The translations under genes were made by a program, and so were the position numbers. From Bacteroidota bacterium (GTDB taxonomy: Bacteria > Bacteroidota > Bacteroidia > JABEUT01): a DNA stretch of 64,000 bases. This document shows positions 1 to 9,254 of this stretch, piece by piece. The DNA is taken from assembly GCA_013288345.1 (NCBI GenBank), contig JABDCA010000001.1, forward strand, positions 141,532-205,531, in the 5' to 3' direction. The notes beneath the pieces were generated by a model. It was given only the letters and a program-made list of their open reading frames with translations, did no database searches and had not been told where the DNA came from. How positions within the stretch are numbered: position 1 is the stretch's first letter; every line of letters begins with the position of its first letter.

Positions 1-172
1 CATTAAAACCACATCCTATAAAGCCATAGTGCCCTATTGAAAAACTTGTTCCGTAGTCACGCGCTGCACCTGTAAAGTTCGACATCTTTGTCCATGGATT
101 TGATGCACTCAAACTTATAGTACACAAAATAAAAAATGTAGCTATTATGGCCTTAATGTTAATTTTTTTCAT
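1..172 (-). CDS. Kelch-repeat-like secreted protein, N-terminal part only
   Basis: The reading frame starts at an ATG at 170-172 and runs off the left edge of the window, so only the first 57 codons are present. It opens with a signal peptide (Lys-Lys start, then a hydrophobic stretch) and continues with WTKMSNFTGAARDYGTSFS and a Gly-rich GHYGFIGCGF segment. In Bacteroidota this pattern (W-x-x-K/M-x-x-F-x-G-x-A-R, then G-F/Y-I-G) is typical of the first blade of secreted kelch or galactose-oxidase-like beta-propellers, often with T9SS tails. The family call rests on this short stretch; the C-terminus is not visible. Confidence 0.6.
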   Translation of the reverse strand, partial: MKKINIKAIIATFFILCTISLSASNPWTKMSNFTGAARDYGTSFSIGHYGFIGCGFN

Positions 173-204
173 GATTTGTTTTTTATAGTGGTTATTAGTG
201 CCAG

Positions 205-212
205 CAAATGTA
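205..212 (-). promoter_or_regulatory. Putative -7 promoter element (TAnnTTTG) of the kelch-like gene
   Basis: On the minus strand TACATTTG matches the Bacteroidota -7 consensus TAnnTTTG, 33 nt before the ATG at 172. No clear -33 TTTG is seen. The assignment is by consensus and position only. Confidence 0.4.
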
Positions 213-399
213 GCATAAATTTTGGGTTTATAATAGAAAACAGACCATACTTTCAATAAAACTTCACAATATGCTGACGATCTACTGAATAAGCGCTTGG
301 CTCTATTTCAAATCGTGTCTCACTTTTTACGTTTTTAATAGCTTGTTGTTATTTAAGCCCTGTACATTTTATTCAAAAAGCTATGAAGGCAACAAATAT

Positions 400-407
400 T
401 ATATTTG
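400..407 (+). promoter_or_regulatory. Putative -7 promoter element of the FkbM methyltransferase gene
   Basis: TATATTTG matches TAnnTTTG. Transcription would start near 413, downstream of the TTG at 405 that opens the longest frame. This favours the ATG at 456 as the true start, with a leader of about 43 nt. Confidence 0.4.
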
Positions 408-455
408 TTACTTGCCGTTACTCAATATTGCACGAAAATCATTAATAAGCACATT

Positions 456-1574
456 ATGTTTTTAGAATTATTAAAGCAAGAATTATTAAAAAACAGTTCG
501 AACTATTATATTGATAATTATGACTCCTATACTTTTGGAGACAAAAAGCCCTTTAAGAAAGCTCTTATAAATTCAGGAAAGAGAATATTCTTTAGTAAGC
601 CAGCACTCACTTTTTTATTAAGTAATGATTTTCTATATAAAAAAGTACTCTTGGGTTCAATTTTGAAATTTGATAAGTATCTGGAACCCCTTGAATTTTT
701 CTACAATAATCTGGCATCTCAAGAGTCGAAGGAATTATTTTTAAATCTGGTTGCATTCAGGTTACTTGGTTATGTTAAAGTAAGATTGCCATTAAGTTCT
801 CCTGTATATTGGAATGGCATTAAGGCAATGGAAAATATACAAGACAAAAGCAAGTCGTTAGATGTACCTTCCTTTCCCTGGAAATTGTATTTGCATGACA
901 TGCATTCAGCAGGATTTCCTATAAAAGTATATTTAAACTCTAAAGCTGCCTATACTACTTTTGTTGTACAACAATATATAAAGAATGTTAATGGAAAGAG
1001 TCTTGGCCCAAACGAAGGTGATATTGTATTAGATTTAGGAGGATGCTATGGAGATACTTCAATATTTTTCAGCCATTTAATAGGAAAGCAAGGCAAAGTA
1101 TATACGTTTGAGTTTATACCAGGTAATCTTTCGGTTTTTAATAAAAATCTTGCCTTAAATCCTGCACTAAAAGATAATATTGAGATTGTGCAGCACCCTA
1201 TTTGGGATACTTCTGACAAAAAAATATACTTTAAAGATGCAGGTGCAGCCAGTCATATTAGCTTCAATAATTTTGAAGGTAGCACAGGCAAATGTTCCAC
1301 TATTACTATTGATGATTTTGTTTCAAGATACAATATTCAAAAACTTAACTTTATTAAGGCTGATATTGAAGGGGCCGAGCCAAATGCTATTAAAGGAGCT
1401 ATAAATACCTTAAAAAGATTTACCCCTACACTGGCGTTATCAATTTATCACAGTATGGGTGACTTTACCGGCATAATCAAACAAATTGACGATCTTAAAT
1501 TAGGTTATAAGTTTTACCTTGGCCACTATACCATATATGCCAGTGAAACAATATTGTATGCAGTAAAAGAATAG
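456..1574 (+). CDS. FkbM family SAM-dependent methyltransferase
   Basis: A 372-residue protein, predicted to transfer a methyl group from S-adenosylmethionine, usually onto a sugar or other small hydroxylated substrate. The C-terminal half carries the Rossmann SAM-binding motif VLDLGG (residues about 191-196), an acidic FEF segment at the end of the next strand, and the FkbM hallmark DIEGAE (about 303-308). The N-terminal 150 residues match no family I can name. The longest frame begins at a TTG at 405, but a promoter-like TATATTTG ends at 407, so I use the ATG at 456. The gene stands alone between a long hairpin terminator and a divergently transcribed kelch-like gene. No glycan cluster surrounds it, so the substrate is unknown. 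Confidence 0.85.
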   Translation: MFLELLKQELLKNSSNYYIDNYDSYTFGDKKPFKKALINSGKRIFFSKPALTFLLSNDFLYKKVLLGSILKFDKYLEPLEFFYNNLASQESKELFLNLVAFRLLGYVKVRLPLSSPVYWNGIKAMENIQDKSKSLDVPSFPWKLYLHDMHSAGFPIKVYLNSKAAYTTFVVQQYIKNVNGKSLGPNEGDIVLDLGGCYGDTSIFFSHLIGKQGKVYTFEFIPGNLSVFNKNLALNPALKDNIEIVQHPIWDTSDKKIYFKDAGAASHISFNNFEGSTGKCSTITIDDFVSRYNIQKLNFIKADIEGAEPNAIKGAINTLKRFTPTLALSIYHSMGDFTGIIKQIDDLKLGYKFYLGHYTIYASETILYAVKE

Positions 1575-1590
1575 TAAACTTCTATATTAA

Positions 1591-1635
1591 TTCATACTAA
1601 AAAGCCCCGCAAAATGTGGGGCTTTTTAGTATGAA
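1591..1635. terminator. Bidirectional intrinsic terminator
   Basis: A perfect 18-bp inverted repeat (1591-1608 and 1618-1635) around a 9-nt loop, with a GGGGC/GCCCC core flanked by A and T runs. It lies 17 nt after the FkbM stop codon and reads as a terminator on either strand. Confidence 0.85.
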
Positions 1636-1698
1636 TCTCATAAACATGACAGAATTACATATATTTACAATAACAGCAAACCCTCAGGTTATATTTTA

Positions 1699-3747
1699 AT
1701 GAAGCTTACTTCAATCCTTTTTAGTTCTGCAAAGATTCAGATAATATTATTGTTATTTGTTCCCTTAACAACTCTTTTCTCACAAAATCTTGTCCCAAAC
1801 TGGAGCTTTGAACAATATTCTGCATGTCCTACCGGCTTTACCCAAATTGCTAATGCCATTGGCTGGTATCCATCTTATGTTGATAATTGCTGCAGTTATC
1901 AGGTAGAATATTTAAATGCTTGCGGAACATCAGGCTTCCAGGTCCCGTCAAATGTTTGGGGGAACCATGCGGCAAGTACAGGTGTAGCCTATATGTCTCA
2001 GGTTACGATGGCGCCAAGCGTTACAACAAATTACCGTGAAAACATTTATGCTAAACTGATAAGCCCACTGGTTCCAGGTGAAAAGTATTATGTTTCTATG
2101 AGAGTAGTTAGTGCTACTGATTGCCAGAATACTACAAATAACGATGGCATCAAGTTCTCTACCAATTCTTATTTTTCCGTTAACAACATTGCAGCTGTTC
2201 ATTCTACTACTGTTATTACTGATCAGGTAAACTGGACAACCATATCCGGGTGTTACGTAGCTGATAGTGCTTATACCTATATTGGTGTTGGTAATTTTTT
2301 TGACGATGCTCATACTACTATTACTACTTCCTGCCTGGGTTGTTCAAACCAATATCCTGGTTATTATGTAGATGATATTTCGGTTATACCTATGACAATT
2401 GGTGGGAATACAGCAATTTGTGCAGGTGATACATCAATATTAACCGCATCTGGCGGCTCATCGTATTTATGGAGTAACGGAAACACAACAAGCTCAATCT
2501 CAGTTACCCCTGCAACAACTACAATCTACTCTGTAACAGTAATTAATAGTAGTTGTAACTGGGATACTTCAATTGTAGTAACCCCTGCAGGTGGTGTAAA
2601 TGCAGGCATAAGTAAGGATACATCAATCTGTTCCGGAAGCAACATAATTCTTACTGCAACAGGTGGTACTACTTATATATGGAATACCGGAGCTACAACA
2701 AGCAGCATCAGTGTATCGCCTACCAGTAATTCTACTTACACTGTGATAGTAAGTGCCGGTAAAAATTGTAAAGACACTACTATTCAAACACAGGTAAATA
2801 TCAATCCTCCCGGTCGTGGGATAACCATAAGCGGGAATAACCCCTTATGCAGTAACGGCGGCTCTGATACTTTAATTGTGCATGGAGCTACTACTTATTT
2901 ATGGAGCACAGGATCTACGGCTAGTACAATAATTGTTACTCCGGGACAGGATTCAACATATTCTGTAATAACTAATAATGGAGGCTGTAATTGGGATACT
3001 TCAATTAATGTTATGGCTACCGGGTCTATTAATGCTAATATTACTAAAGATATGTCTGTTTGCCCAGATAGCAGAGTTACTTTAGATGCAAAAGGTGGAA
3101 ATAGTTACTTATGGAGCACAGGTGCAACAACAAGCAGCATAAATGTATCTCCTGCATCTACTACAACTTATTCCGTAACTGTTGGTGCAGAAAAAGACTG
3201 CAAGGATACTACCCTTGCTACTATAGTAACAGTATATAGTGCAGGAACAATCAATCTTTGTTGCTCGTCTTCCATTCAATTGGGCGATAGTGTAATGCTT
3301 AAAACCACTTCATCAGGTAATTATATTTGGCTTCCAACAGGTACAAGCATGTGTGATACTTGCTCTAGTATATATGTTAAGCCATCTGAAACTACAACTT
3401 ATCTTATTCAGACCACTACAAACCAGGGCTGTATTTTGCGCGATTCTGTAATAATAACGATTGAAGGTTGTGGTATATCGTGGATACCGAATGCATTTAC
3501 ACCAAACGGTGATAACTTAAATGCTACATTTTATCCTAAAGGATCGTGCATTGTTTCATACGAAATGTATATATTTAATAAGTGGGGAGGGCTTATTTAT
3601 GAAACCAAAGTAAGTAAGCCATGGAATGGGCAAATTTATAACAATGGCAATACCGCACAAGAAGATACATATGTATATGAACTTATTATAAATACATCCG
3701 ACAAAATTCAAAGAACCTATATTGGGAAAGTAACTGTTCTAAAATAA
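1699..3747 (+). CDS. Secreted Ig/PKD-like repeat protein with CHU_C gliding-motility C-terminal domain
   Basis: A 682-residue surface protein. A signal peptide ends near residue 29 (TTLFSQ). It is followed by a globular Cys-containing domain of about 200 residues (NLVPNWSFEQYSACP start, YVDDISVIP end). Next come four or five Ig/PKD-like units from about residue 236 to 590, each with a YLWS-G-TTSSI-V-P-TTTYSV core. The C-terminal domain from about 595 (WIPNAFTPNGDN, then IFNKWG and PWNG) is the gliding-motility/CHU_C domain, which works as a type B T9SS export signal. The protein is therefore probably released or attached outside the outer membrane. The next gene is a paralogue with the same N-terminal domain and fewer repeats, 45 bp downstream and possibly co-transcribed. 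The ligand is unknown. Confidence 0.85.
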   Translation: MKLTSILFSSAKIQIILLLFVPLTTLFSQNLVPNWSFEQYSACPTGFTQIANAIGWYPSYVDNCCSYQVEYLNACGTSGFQVPSNVWGNHAASTGVAYMSQVTMAPSVTTNYRENIYAKLISPLVPGEKYYVSMRVVSATDCQNTTNNDGIKFSTNSYFSVNNIAAVHSTTVITDQVNWTTISGCYVADSAYTYIGVGNFFDDAHTTITTSCLGCSNQYPGYYVDDISVIPMTIGGNTAICAGDTSILTASGGSSYLWSNGNTTSSISVTPATTTIYSVTVINSSCNWDTSIVVTPAGGVNAGISKDTSICSGSNIILTATGGTTYIWNTGATTSSISVSPTSNSTYTVIVSAGKNCKDTTIQTQVNINPPGRGITISGNNPLCSNGGSDTLIVHGATTYLWSTGSTASTIIVTPGQDSTYSVITNNGGCNWDTSINVMATGSINANITKDMSVCPDSRVTLDAKGGNSYLWSTGATTSSINVSPASTTTYSVTVGAEKDCKDTTLATIVTVYSAGTINLCCSSSIQLGDSVMLKTTSSGNYIWLPTGTSMCDTCSSIYVKPSETTTYLIQTTTNQGCILRDSVIITIEGCGISWIPNAFTPNGDNLNATFYPKGSCIVSYEMYIFNKWGGLIYETKVSKPWNGQIYNNGNTAQEDTYVYELIINTSDKIQRTYIGKVTVLK

Positions 3748-3792
3748 ATTTCATTTGCTTTGCATCGAATATAATCTCCCTGCCGAACTACT

Positions 3793-5193
3793 ATGAAGCT
3801 TTTTCCTATTCTTTTTTTTCAGATCGTACTCTTTTTATTGGCGTCAATAACTCCATTATTTGCTCAAAATCTTGTCCCTAACTGGAGTTTCGAACAATAT
3901 TCTGCATGCCCAACCGGTTTTACCCAAATTGCTAATGCAATTGGTTGGTATCCATCCTATGTTGATAATTGTTGTGGTTATCAGGTAGAATATTTAAATG
4001 CTTGTGGAACATCTGGCTTCCAGGTTCCATCAAATGTTTGGGGATATCATAACGCAAGCACAGGCGTAGCCTATATGTCGCAGGTGACTATGGCACCAAC
4101 AGTTAAAAAAGATTACCGTGAAAATATTTATGCTAAACTGATAAGTCCACTGGTGTCTGGTGAAACCTATTATATTTCGATGAAGGTAGTTAGCGCTACT
4201 GATTGTGAGAATACTACAAATAACGATGGAGTAAAATTTTCGACCGATACTATATTTTCAGTTAATAATATTGCAGCTGTTCATTCTACTTCTGTAATTA
4301 CAGATCAGGTAAATTGGACGACAATATCAGGATGCTACATGGCGGACAGTGCTTACACCTACATTGGAGTTGGCAATTTTTTTGATGATGCGCATACTAC
4401 TGTGTCTTTTTCTTGCCCAAGTTGCAGCAATGCTTATCCGGGGTATTATGTAGATGATATTTCAGTAATACCTATTGCCCTCTCGGGAAATACAAATGTT
4501 TGTTCCGGTGATACTTCAAGGTTAACTGCTTCTGGTGGAGATTCATATTTATGGAACACTGGGAACACCACGAGTTCTATTCTTGTTAAACCCATAATTA
4601 CAACAACTTATTCTGTTACTATTACTAACCCCGATTGTACCTTTAATAAAACAATAATGGTGAATGTAGATAGTATGCCAATACTCACAATAAGCGGGCC
4701 GCAATCAATTTGCGAAGGTGGTTCAGCTAATTTAACTGTAACAGGAGCCAATTCATTTAGTTGGAGTCCTGCTTTAGGGCTTAGCTCTATTAATATAGCC
4801 AACCCTATTGCAAATCCGGCTATTACTACAACTTATACAGTTACCGGTATAGCGGGAGGTGGTTGTAAGTATATTGGAAAAGATTCTATAACAATAGTGG
4901 TAAAGAAATGTGATAGCGTTGATATTTACATTCCAAATATATTTACTCCTAATGGAGACAACAAAAATGACCTGTTTGTTGTAACTGCTGAAGGCATAAA
5001 CAACTATCATATTGAAGTATTTAACCGCTGGGGAGAAAAGCTATTTGAGTCTAATACACCTAATACACCTTGGAATGGCAAAAACTTAAATGGTATTATG
5101 CAGTCTGATGGAGCATATTACTATATAATTACCGGCAATTATCCTAATGGAAATCTTCTCAAAAAGGATGGGTTCTTGCAATTACTAAAATAG
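3793..5193 (+). CDS. Secreted CHU_C surface protein, shorter tandem paralogue
   Basis: A 466-residue protein with the same plan as the gene before it. A signal peptide ends near residue 25 (TPLFAQ). The N-terminal domain up to about residue 230 is nearly identical to the upstream protein. Only two Ig/PKD-like units follow (about 233-375), and a CHU_C C-terminal domain starts at about 379 (YIPNIFTPNGDN, later EVFNRWGEKLF). The second repeat and the tail differ more from the paralogue than the N-terminal domain does. The pair therefore looks like a tandem duplication followed by repeat loss or gain, or by exchange of the C-terminal half. Export by T9SS is expected; the target of the shared N-terminal domain is unknown. 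Confidence 0.85.
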   Translation: MKLFPILFFQIVLFLLASITPLFAQNLVPNWSFEQYSACPTGFTQIANAIGWYPSYVDNCCGYQVEYLNACGTSGFQVPSNVWGYHNASTGVAYMSQVTMAPTVKKDYRENIYAKLISPLVSGETYYISMKVVSATDCENTTNNDGVKFSTDTIFSVNNIAAVHSTSVITDQVNWTTISGCYMADSAYTYIGVGNFFDDAHTTVSFSCPSCSNAYPGYYVDDISVIPIALSGNTNVCSGDTSRLTASGGDSYLWNTGNTTSSILVKPIITTTYSVTITNPDCTFNKTIMVNVDSMPILTISGPQSICEGGSANLTVTGANSFSWSPALGLSSINIANPIANPAITTTYTVTGIAGGGCKYIGKDSITIVVKKCDSVDIYIPNIFTPNGDNKNDLFVVTAEGINNYHIEVFNRWGEKLFESNTPNTPWNGKNLNGIMQSDGAYYYIITGNYPNGNLLKKDGFLQLLK

Positions 5194-5194
5194 A

Positions 5195-5225
5195 AAAGGG
5201 GACCATTCACGGTCCCCTTTAAATT
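5195..5225 (+). terminator. Intrinsic terminator after the CHU_C pair
   Basis: The inverted repeat AAAGGGGACC / GGTCCCCTTT (5195-5204 and 5211-5220) has a 6-nt loop and starts directly after the stop codon, followed by an A/T-rich run. It can also serve the convergent lipoprotein gene. Confidence 0.75.
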
Positions 5226-5239
5226 TTCATAATATAAAG

Positions 5240-5665
5240 TTACGGTATGAGTGTAGCCTTAATTGCCATACCATACGAAGGAGGGCCACTGCTAAAATTA
5301 TCTGCATATAATGTTACGCTTCCAACAGTATATGAAAATCTATAACCGCCGCCGCCAGCAACAACATCGGGCCAACTAAACCAGCCGGGCTGACCTGTAT
5401 ACCAGTCTTCTACTTGTATAGTTCCATTAACTACAATTGCTGAAGTTATATTTGCATTACTATAAGTATATGTATATTCATTTGCGCCAGCGCTTACCCA
5501 AGAGCCAGAAGCAACGTAAAAGCTATCTGTTGCTGCGACAATTGCAGGCCCTGTGGGACCTTGGGGGCCAGTAGCACCTGCAGGGCCAGTTGCCCCGTCT
5601 TTACTACACCCAATGATGCTTGCTATGGCAATAGCAAATGATAATAGAATAATGCTTTTTTTCAT
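5240..5665 (-). CDS. Small lipoprotein with a short collagen-like stretch
   Basis: A 141-residue exported protein. It starts MKKSIILLSF, and the hydrophobic signal ends at a lipobox-like IIGC, so the Cys near residue 20 should be acylated. Immediately after it come Gly-X-Y triplets (GATGPAGATGPQGPTGPA), then a domain rich in Tyr, Ser and Val with no family I recognise. A longer frame exists upstream, but a TAnnTTTG element at 5699-5706 and the classical signal sequence favour the ATG at 5665. Short collagen-like necks after a lipobox are common in Bacteroidota surface lipoproteins. The distal domain may form a trimer, but that is inference. Confidence 0.75.
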   Translation of the reverse strand: MKKSIILLSFAIAIASIIGCSKDGATGPAGATGPQGPTGPAIVAATDSFYVASGSWVSAGANEYTYTYSNANITSAIVVNGTIQVEDWYTGQPGWFSWPDVVAGGGGYRFSYTVGSVTLYADNFSSGPPSYGMAIKATLIP

Positions 5666-5698
5666 AGAATAAGGAATTGAATTAATGGTTAATTTAAG

Positions 5699-5706
5699 CA
5701 AAACTA
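5699..5706 (-). promoter_or_regulatory. Putative -7 element of the collagen-like lipoprotein gene
   Basis: Minus-strand TAGTTTTG matches TAnnTTTG and lies 34 nt before the ATG at 5665. It is inside the longer upstream frame, which argues against the longer start. Confidence 0.4.
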
Positions 5707-5737
5707 ACAATTACTTGCTTGCTCACTCCTACGTCAC

Positions 5738-6391
5738 TCAATTAATTTTCTTGATTACCTTAACAGGCACGCCCACAGCCGTTACATTAGCAGGAACAGC
5801 ATTTACAACTACACCTCCGGCACCAATTATAGAATTTTCTCCAACACTTGCGTCGGGTATAACAATTGCGCCAGTACCTAAAAAAGCATCGCGCCCTATT
5901 TTCACCCGGCCTGCAGTGTGAACACCCGGGCCAAGGTTTGCGCCATCTTCGATAATATTATCGTGGTCTATGGTTGCAGCAGTGTGAATATTTACGCAAT
6001 TACCAATACGCGTACCTGTAACAATTATAACCCCTTGGCCTATATAGCAACCTTTACCAATAATCACATCCGAATCTAAATGAACTGTAGGATGAATGGC
6101 ATTTATAAGTTCAAGCCCAGCTTGAATAATCTTATCTGCTAATTGACGTCTTAATGGGTTGTTACCTATTGCAACAATAGCTGCTTTAACACCCATTTCA
6201 TTTTTTAATTGAACTAACTTATCAGTTGTGCCAATAACTTTTATTCCTTTTATTTCAGCGCCTGTTTTGCTTTTATCATCATCTACAAAACCTACAACTT
6301 GATATTTATCACCGGCATGCAGCATTTCAAGCACAACTTTTGCATGGCCATCAGCCCTTGCACCAATAATTATAGTTGGAATTTTTTTCAT
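5738..6391 (-). CDS. NeuD/PglD-family sugar O- or N-acyltransferase
   Basis: A 217-residue protein of the left-handed beta-helix acyltransferase class. The N-terminus (KKIPTIIIGARADGHAKVV, then VVGFVDDD) is the PglB-type Rossmann-like substrate-binding domain seen in NeuD and PglD. From about residue 95 hexapeptide repeats follow (DVIIGKGCYIGQGVIIVTGTR), with the central HTAATIDHDN segment whose His is the usual catalytic base. Family members acetylate nucleotide-linked or glycan-linked sugars with acetyl-CoA. No sugar-synthesis genes lie next to it, so the acceptor cannot be named. Confidence 0.85.
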   Translation of the reverse strand: MKKIPTIIIGARADGHAKVVLEMLHAGDKYQVVGFVDDDKSKTGAEIKGIKVIGTTDKLVQLKNEMGVKAAIVAIGNNPLRRQLADKIIQAGLELINAIHPTVHLDSDVIIGKGCYIGQGVIIVTGTRIGNCVNIHTAATIDHDNIIEDGANLGPGVHTAGRVKIGRDAFLGTGAIVIPDASVGENSIIGAGGVVVNAVPANVTAVGVPVKVIKKIN

Positions 6392-6456
6392 GATTATTAT
6401 GTAGCGAAAATAAGGCTTTTACCCGAGTAATGAAATCAGACGACAGAACAAGTTTA

Positions 6457-8562
6457 CTATTTAACTACCACAACCCTCGTTATGCTCTGCAAAACCTCAC
6501 CATCGTATAAGGCAACCAGGTAAATACCTCTGCTAAAGTAGCTGCAATTAATTAATTTCTCTTGATCTTGCATAGTTTCTTCCATAACCATACGTCCCGA
6601 TATATCATATATTTTGACTTGCAATGGGGCTTGCAATGGTTGTGAACACTTAATAGTAAACGATCCATTATTAGGATTCGGATAAATAATAGTTGAATTA
6701 GAAGTAGTTAAAGCTTCATCGATACCAGTATATATAGCTTGCTTACCAAAGAAGAAAATTAAAATATCCTTCATAACCGTATCCCGTGTAGCAGCAGGGT
6801 ATATTGTTTCGAAGGGGTATGACATATAAACCAATTTTCCCGTTTTTGTTCCACCATTAAATACTCCTGCATAATGTATGCAAGCATATTCGGTATCTAT
6901 TGAAGTATTGTAATGCAAATCTGCTGTAGCGCCATTAATAGGTGCAATAGCATCAGGATAATTTACATTATATGTGCCATGTGTACCGTTATCAAAATTC
7001 ACAGTATCCTTTACGCCAAAAATAGAAGTACCAAGAGGGCTTACAATACTTGAATAATAAATACTTGCAGTATTATCAGGTGCATCTGAAATATAGCGGG
7101 CTTTTAAATAATTACTGTAAAACAATTTATCTGCGGCACTTCCTGCGCCTGACAGATCATATCCAATTTCAGATCCTGAAGTAAATAAGTATCCACCGTG
7201 TTGTAAATATGTTGCTATATAATTTTGCTCAGCAGGCGTAAAAGAAGAATCAACGGTACTTTCTTCACCCAATATCCAATCTACCGCAGAATAGTTTTTC
7301 AATGAAACCAGCTTATCAGTGATTGCTTTATGGGTGCAGCTCTCAGTATATTTATTATTAGCATAAAGTGCTCTTCCATGTTGAATAGTAAAATTATAGG
7401 TATTCCCGACAACTACTCGTTCGAAACCGCTCACAAGTAATGAACTGTCGTTTCTACTGGTAGGCACCGCAGCCAATACTTCCGACATACTTGATGTAGC
7501 ACCGCTAAGCGAATCGTAGGCCATAATTTTCACGAAATATAATTTATCTGTAGTTAATCCGGGTATAACTAAATTGCTCTTGGGCACTTTCACATATTCG
7601 TGATAGTTAACGCCATCTGTACTTGTATAAATATTATAGTGCGTTACACCCGTATCATTCTTTATAACCAATTTTAACGATGTTGGTGTATTACGCAACA
7701 AAGCAAACGACAATGGAGTTTTCAAAGTAATCCAATAAGGGTACCAAGGTTGTGCTATAACTCCTTCATCACTCAAAATTGAATCTTCTGTAGAAGCTTC
7801 TAACACTGACTGTATAGTGGTAGGTATCGAATCATTTAGCGTACAATTATTTTGCACTAACCTTATACCATGGCTGTAATCCATATAGGTATCGGCATGT
7901 ACATTAGTCATGGGTTGTATGTAAGTACCATTGGTATAATACCAGCCAAAAATAACAACACGGTTAGCTGTATTGTATATCAGGTTCGATATTACCACGT
8001 CTTTCTGATCACCACTTACTAATTGCCCTAACGGATGAGCAGGTAAAAAATTATCCCTTGCACTATCTACCAACGAATCGTGATGGGCAAAAACAGGGAC
8101 TGTACTCATCAGTGGTCCGGGAGCAATAGGTTGAGGGCTAAGCTTCACCTTTGCCGCCGACCAAACATCTCCAACCATCTTGCGGGTACATAAGGTCATA
8201 CCCGTTAGGCTACCAATTTTAGTAGCCAACATAGGGCTCATAGGACACAAAAAATAATCACTATCTATACCAATAGGTACATAATCTGGGGCAACATAAT
8301 AAGTAACCTTTTGCTTAATAGATTTTATAGTTGCGGTAGATGTAACTGAGTCGAGATTGCGATAAAAATTTGGCACATTACCTGCAACGATCTGAGCATA
8401 TATCATATTCTCACGATTGGTAAGGCTTAACCCGGAGGAAGCAATAGTTGCCTCGAATTGGCTACCAGAAAGTGCAGTTTTGGAACGTGCTGGCAGGTTA
8501 AGCACCTGAGTGAATGCGACAGTTGATAACAATAAAAGTAGTAATAAGGAAAGCTTTTTCAT
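6457..8562 (-). CDS. Large secreted protein with FN3-like and GATase-like regions and T9SS type A tail
   Basis: A 701-residue exported protein. A signal peptide (KKLSLLLLLLLSTVAFTQ) is followed by about 260 residues I cannot assign, and then a fibronectin-III-like segment (about 290-370, ending TTDKLYFVKIMAYDS). A glutamine-amidotransferase-like region around 400-580 (VDWILGEESTVDSSFTPAEQ, then YLQHGGYLFTSGSEIGYDLS) resembles the fold found in some Bacteroidota proteins annotated as xanthan lyase; I see no proof of an enzyme activity. The last 80 residues (IYPNPNNGSFTIK ... YDISGRMV ... SRGIYLVAL) are a type A T9SS sorting domain, so the protein should be on or outside the outer membrane. It is a single gene between two divergent or convergent neighbours. 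Confidence 0.75.
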   Translation of the reverse strand: MKKLSLLLLLLLSTVAFTQVLNLPARSKTALSGSQFEATIASSGLSLTNRENMIYAQIVAGNVPNFYRNLDSVTSTATIKSIKQKVTYYVAPDYVPIGIDSDYFLCPMSPMLATKIGSLTGMTLCTRKMVGDVWSAAKVKLSPQPIAPGPLMSTVPVFAHHDSLVDSARDNFLPAHPLGQLVSGDQKDVVISNLIYNTANRVVIFGWYYTNGTYIQPMTNVHADTYMDYSHGIRLVQNNCTLNDSIPTTIQSVLEASTEDSILSDEGVIAQPWYPYWITLKTPLSFALLRNTPTSLKLVIKNDTGVTHYNIYTSTDGVNYHEYVKVPKSNLVIPGLTTDKLYFVKIMAYDSLSGATSSMSEVLAAVPTSRNDSSLLVSGFERVVVGNTYNFTIQHGRALYANNKYTESCTHKAITDKLVSLKNYSAVDWILGEESTVDSSFTPAEQNYIATYLQHGGYLFTSGSEIGYDLSGAGSAADKLFYSNYLKARYISDAPDNTASIYYSSIVSPLGTSIFGVKDTVNFDNGTHGTYNVNYPDAIAPINGATADLHYNTSIDTEYACIHYAGVFNGGTKTGKLVYMSYPFETIYPAATRDTVMKDILIFFFGKQAIYTGIDEALTTSNSTIIYPNPNNGSFTIKCSQPLQAPLQVKIYDISGRMVMEETMQDQEKLINCSYFSRGIYLVALYDGEVLQSITRVVVVK

Positions 8563-8648
8563 TTACAGGGAATAAATGTTAAAGCTAAGATAAACTATTT
8601 TCCTTTCGCTACCATAAACTGTTTAGTTAAACCTTTCTTGCTTTTTAT

Positions 8649-8656
8649 TATCTTTG
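8649..8656 (+). promoter_or_regulatory. Putative -7 element of the FMN reductase gene
   Basis: TATCTTTG matches TAnnTTTG and lies 26 nt before the ATG at 8682. No convincing -33 element is seen. Confidence 0.4.
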
Positions 8657-8681
8657 GTTTAACCAATTCAGAATCATACTT

Positions 8682-9254
8682 ATGCCTGAAACCAAACCCC
8701 ATTTTGTAATTATTTCTGCCAGCGTACGCGAAGGAAGAAAGAGCCACAGGTTAGCTTTATACTTTAAGAAATTTATTGAGGAACAGAACCTCGCTTCAGT
8801 TGAAATTACTGACTTGAAAGAATACCAATTCCCTATTTTTAATGAGCGCTTGCGGCTTCAAAAGAATCCAACAGAAAAAGTACTCGAGTTTGCAGGAAAA
8901 ATAAAAAATGCAGATGGGGTCATTATTGTTACACCGGAGTATAATGGAGGTTATCCGGCCAGTTTAAAAAATGTTGTTGATCTTTTGTACGATGAATGGC
9001 ATCATAAACCAATTGCAATATCTACTGTATCTGATGGGATATTCGGAGGCACACAGGTAATTACTTCGCTACAATTCTCTTTATGGAAAATACGCTCTAT
9101 TGTTGTTCCTGCTATGTTCCCGTCTCCCAGCATCGATAAAAACTTTGCTGAAGATGGTACACCCGTTAATAAAGAAGCAACTGATAAACGTGCAACTGCT
9201 TTTGTAAATGAACTATTATGGTTTATTGAAGCAGTAAAAAAAATGAAACCTTAA
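8682..9254 (+). CDS. NAD(P)H-dependent FMN reductase (flavodoxin fold)
   Basis: A 190-residue cytosolic flavoprotein. The N-terminal HFVIISASVREGRKSHRLA holds the S-x-R phosphate-binding loop of the NADPH-dependent FMN reductase family, and VTPEYNGGYPASLKNVVDLL is the characteristic P-E-Y-N-x-G/S-x-P-x-x-L-K-N motif. These enzymes reduce FMN, quinones or azo compounds with NAD(P)H; the physiological substrate is not evident. The gene stands alone, and its 3' end overlaps the convergent patatin gene by 4 bp. Confidence 0.88.
   Translation: MPETKPHFVIISASVREGRKSHRLALYFKKFIEEQNLASVEITDLKEYQFPIFNERLRLQKNPTEKVLEFAGKIKNADGVIIVTPEYNGGYPASLKNVVDLLYDEWHHKPIAISTVSDGIFGGTQVITSLQFSLWKIRSIVVPAMFPSPSIDKNFAEDGTPVNKEATDKRATAFVNELLWFIEAVKKMKP

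Noticed and set aside
405-455. N-terminal extension of the FkbM gene from a TTG
   Set aside because: The TTG at 405 lies inside a TATATTTG promoter element ending at 407, so it would not be in the transcript.
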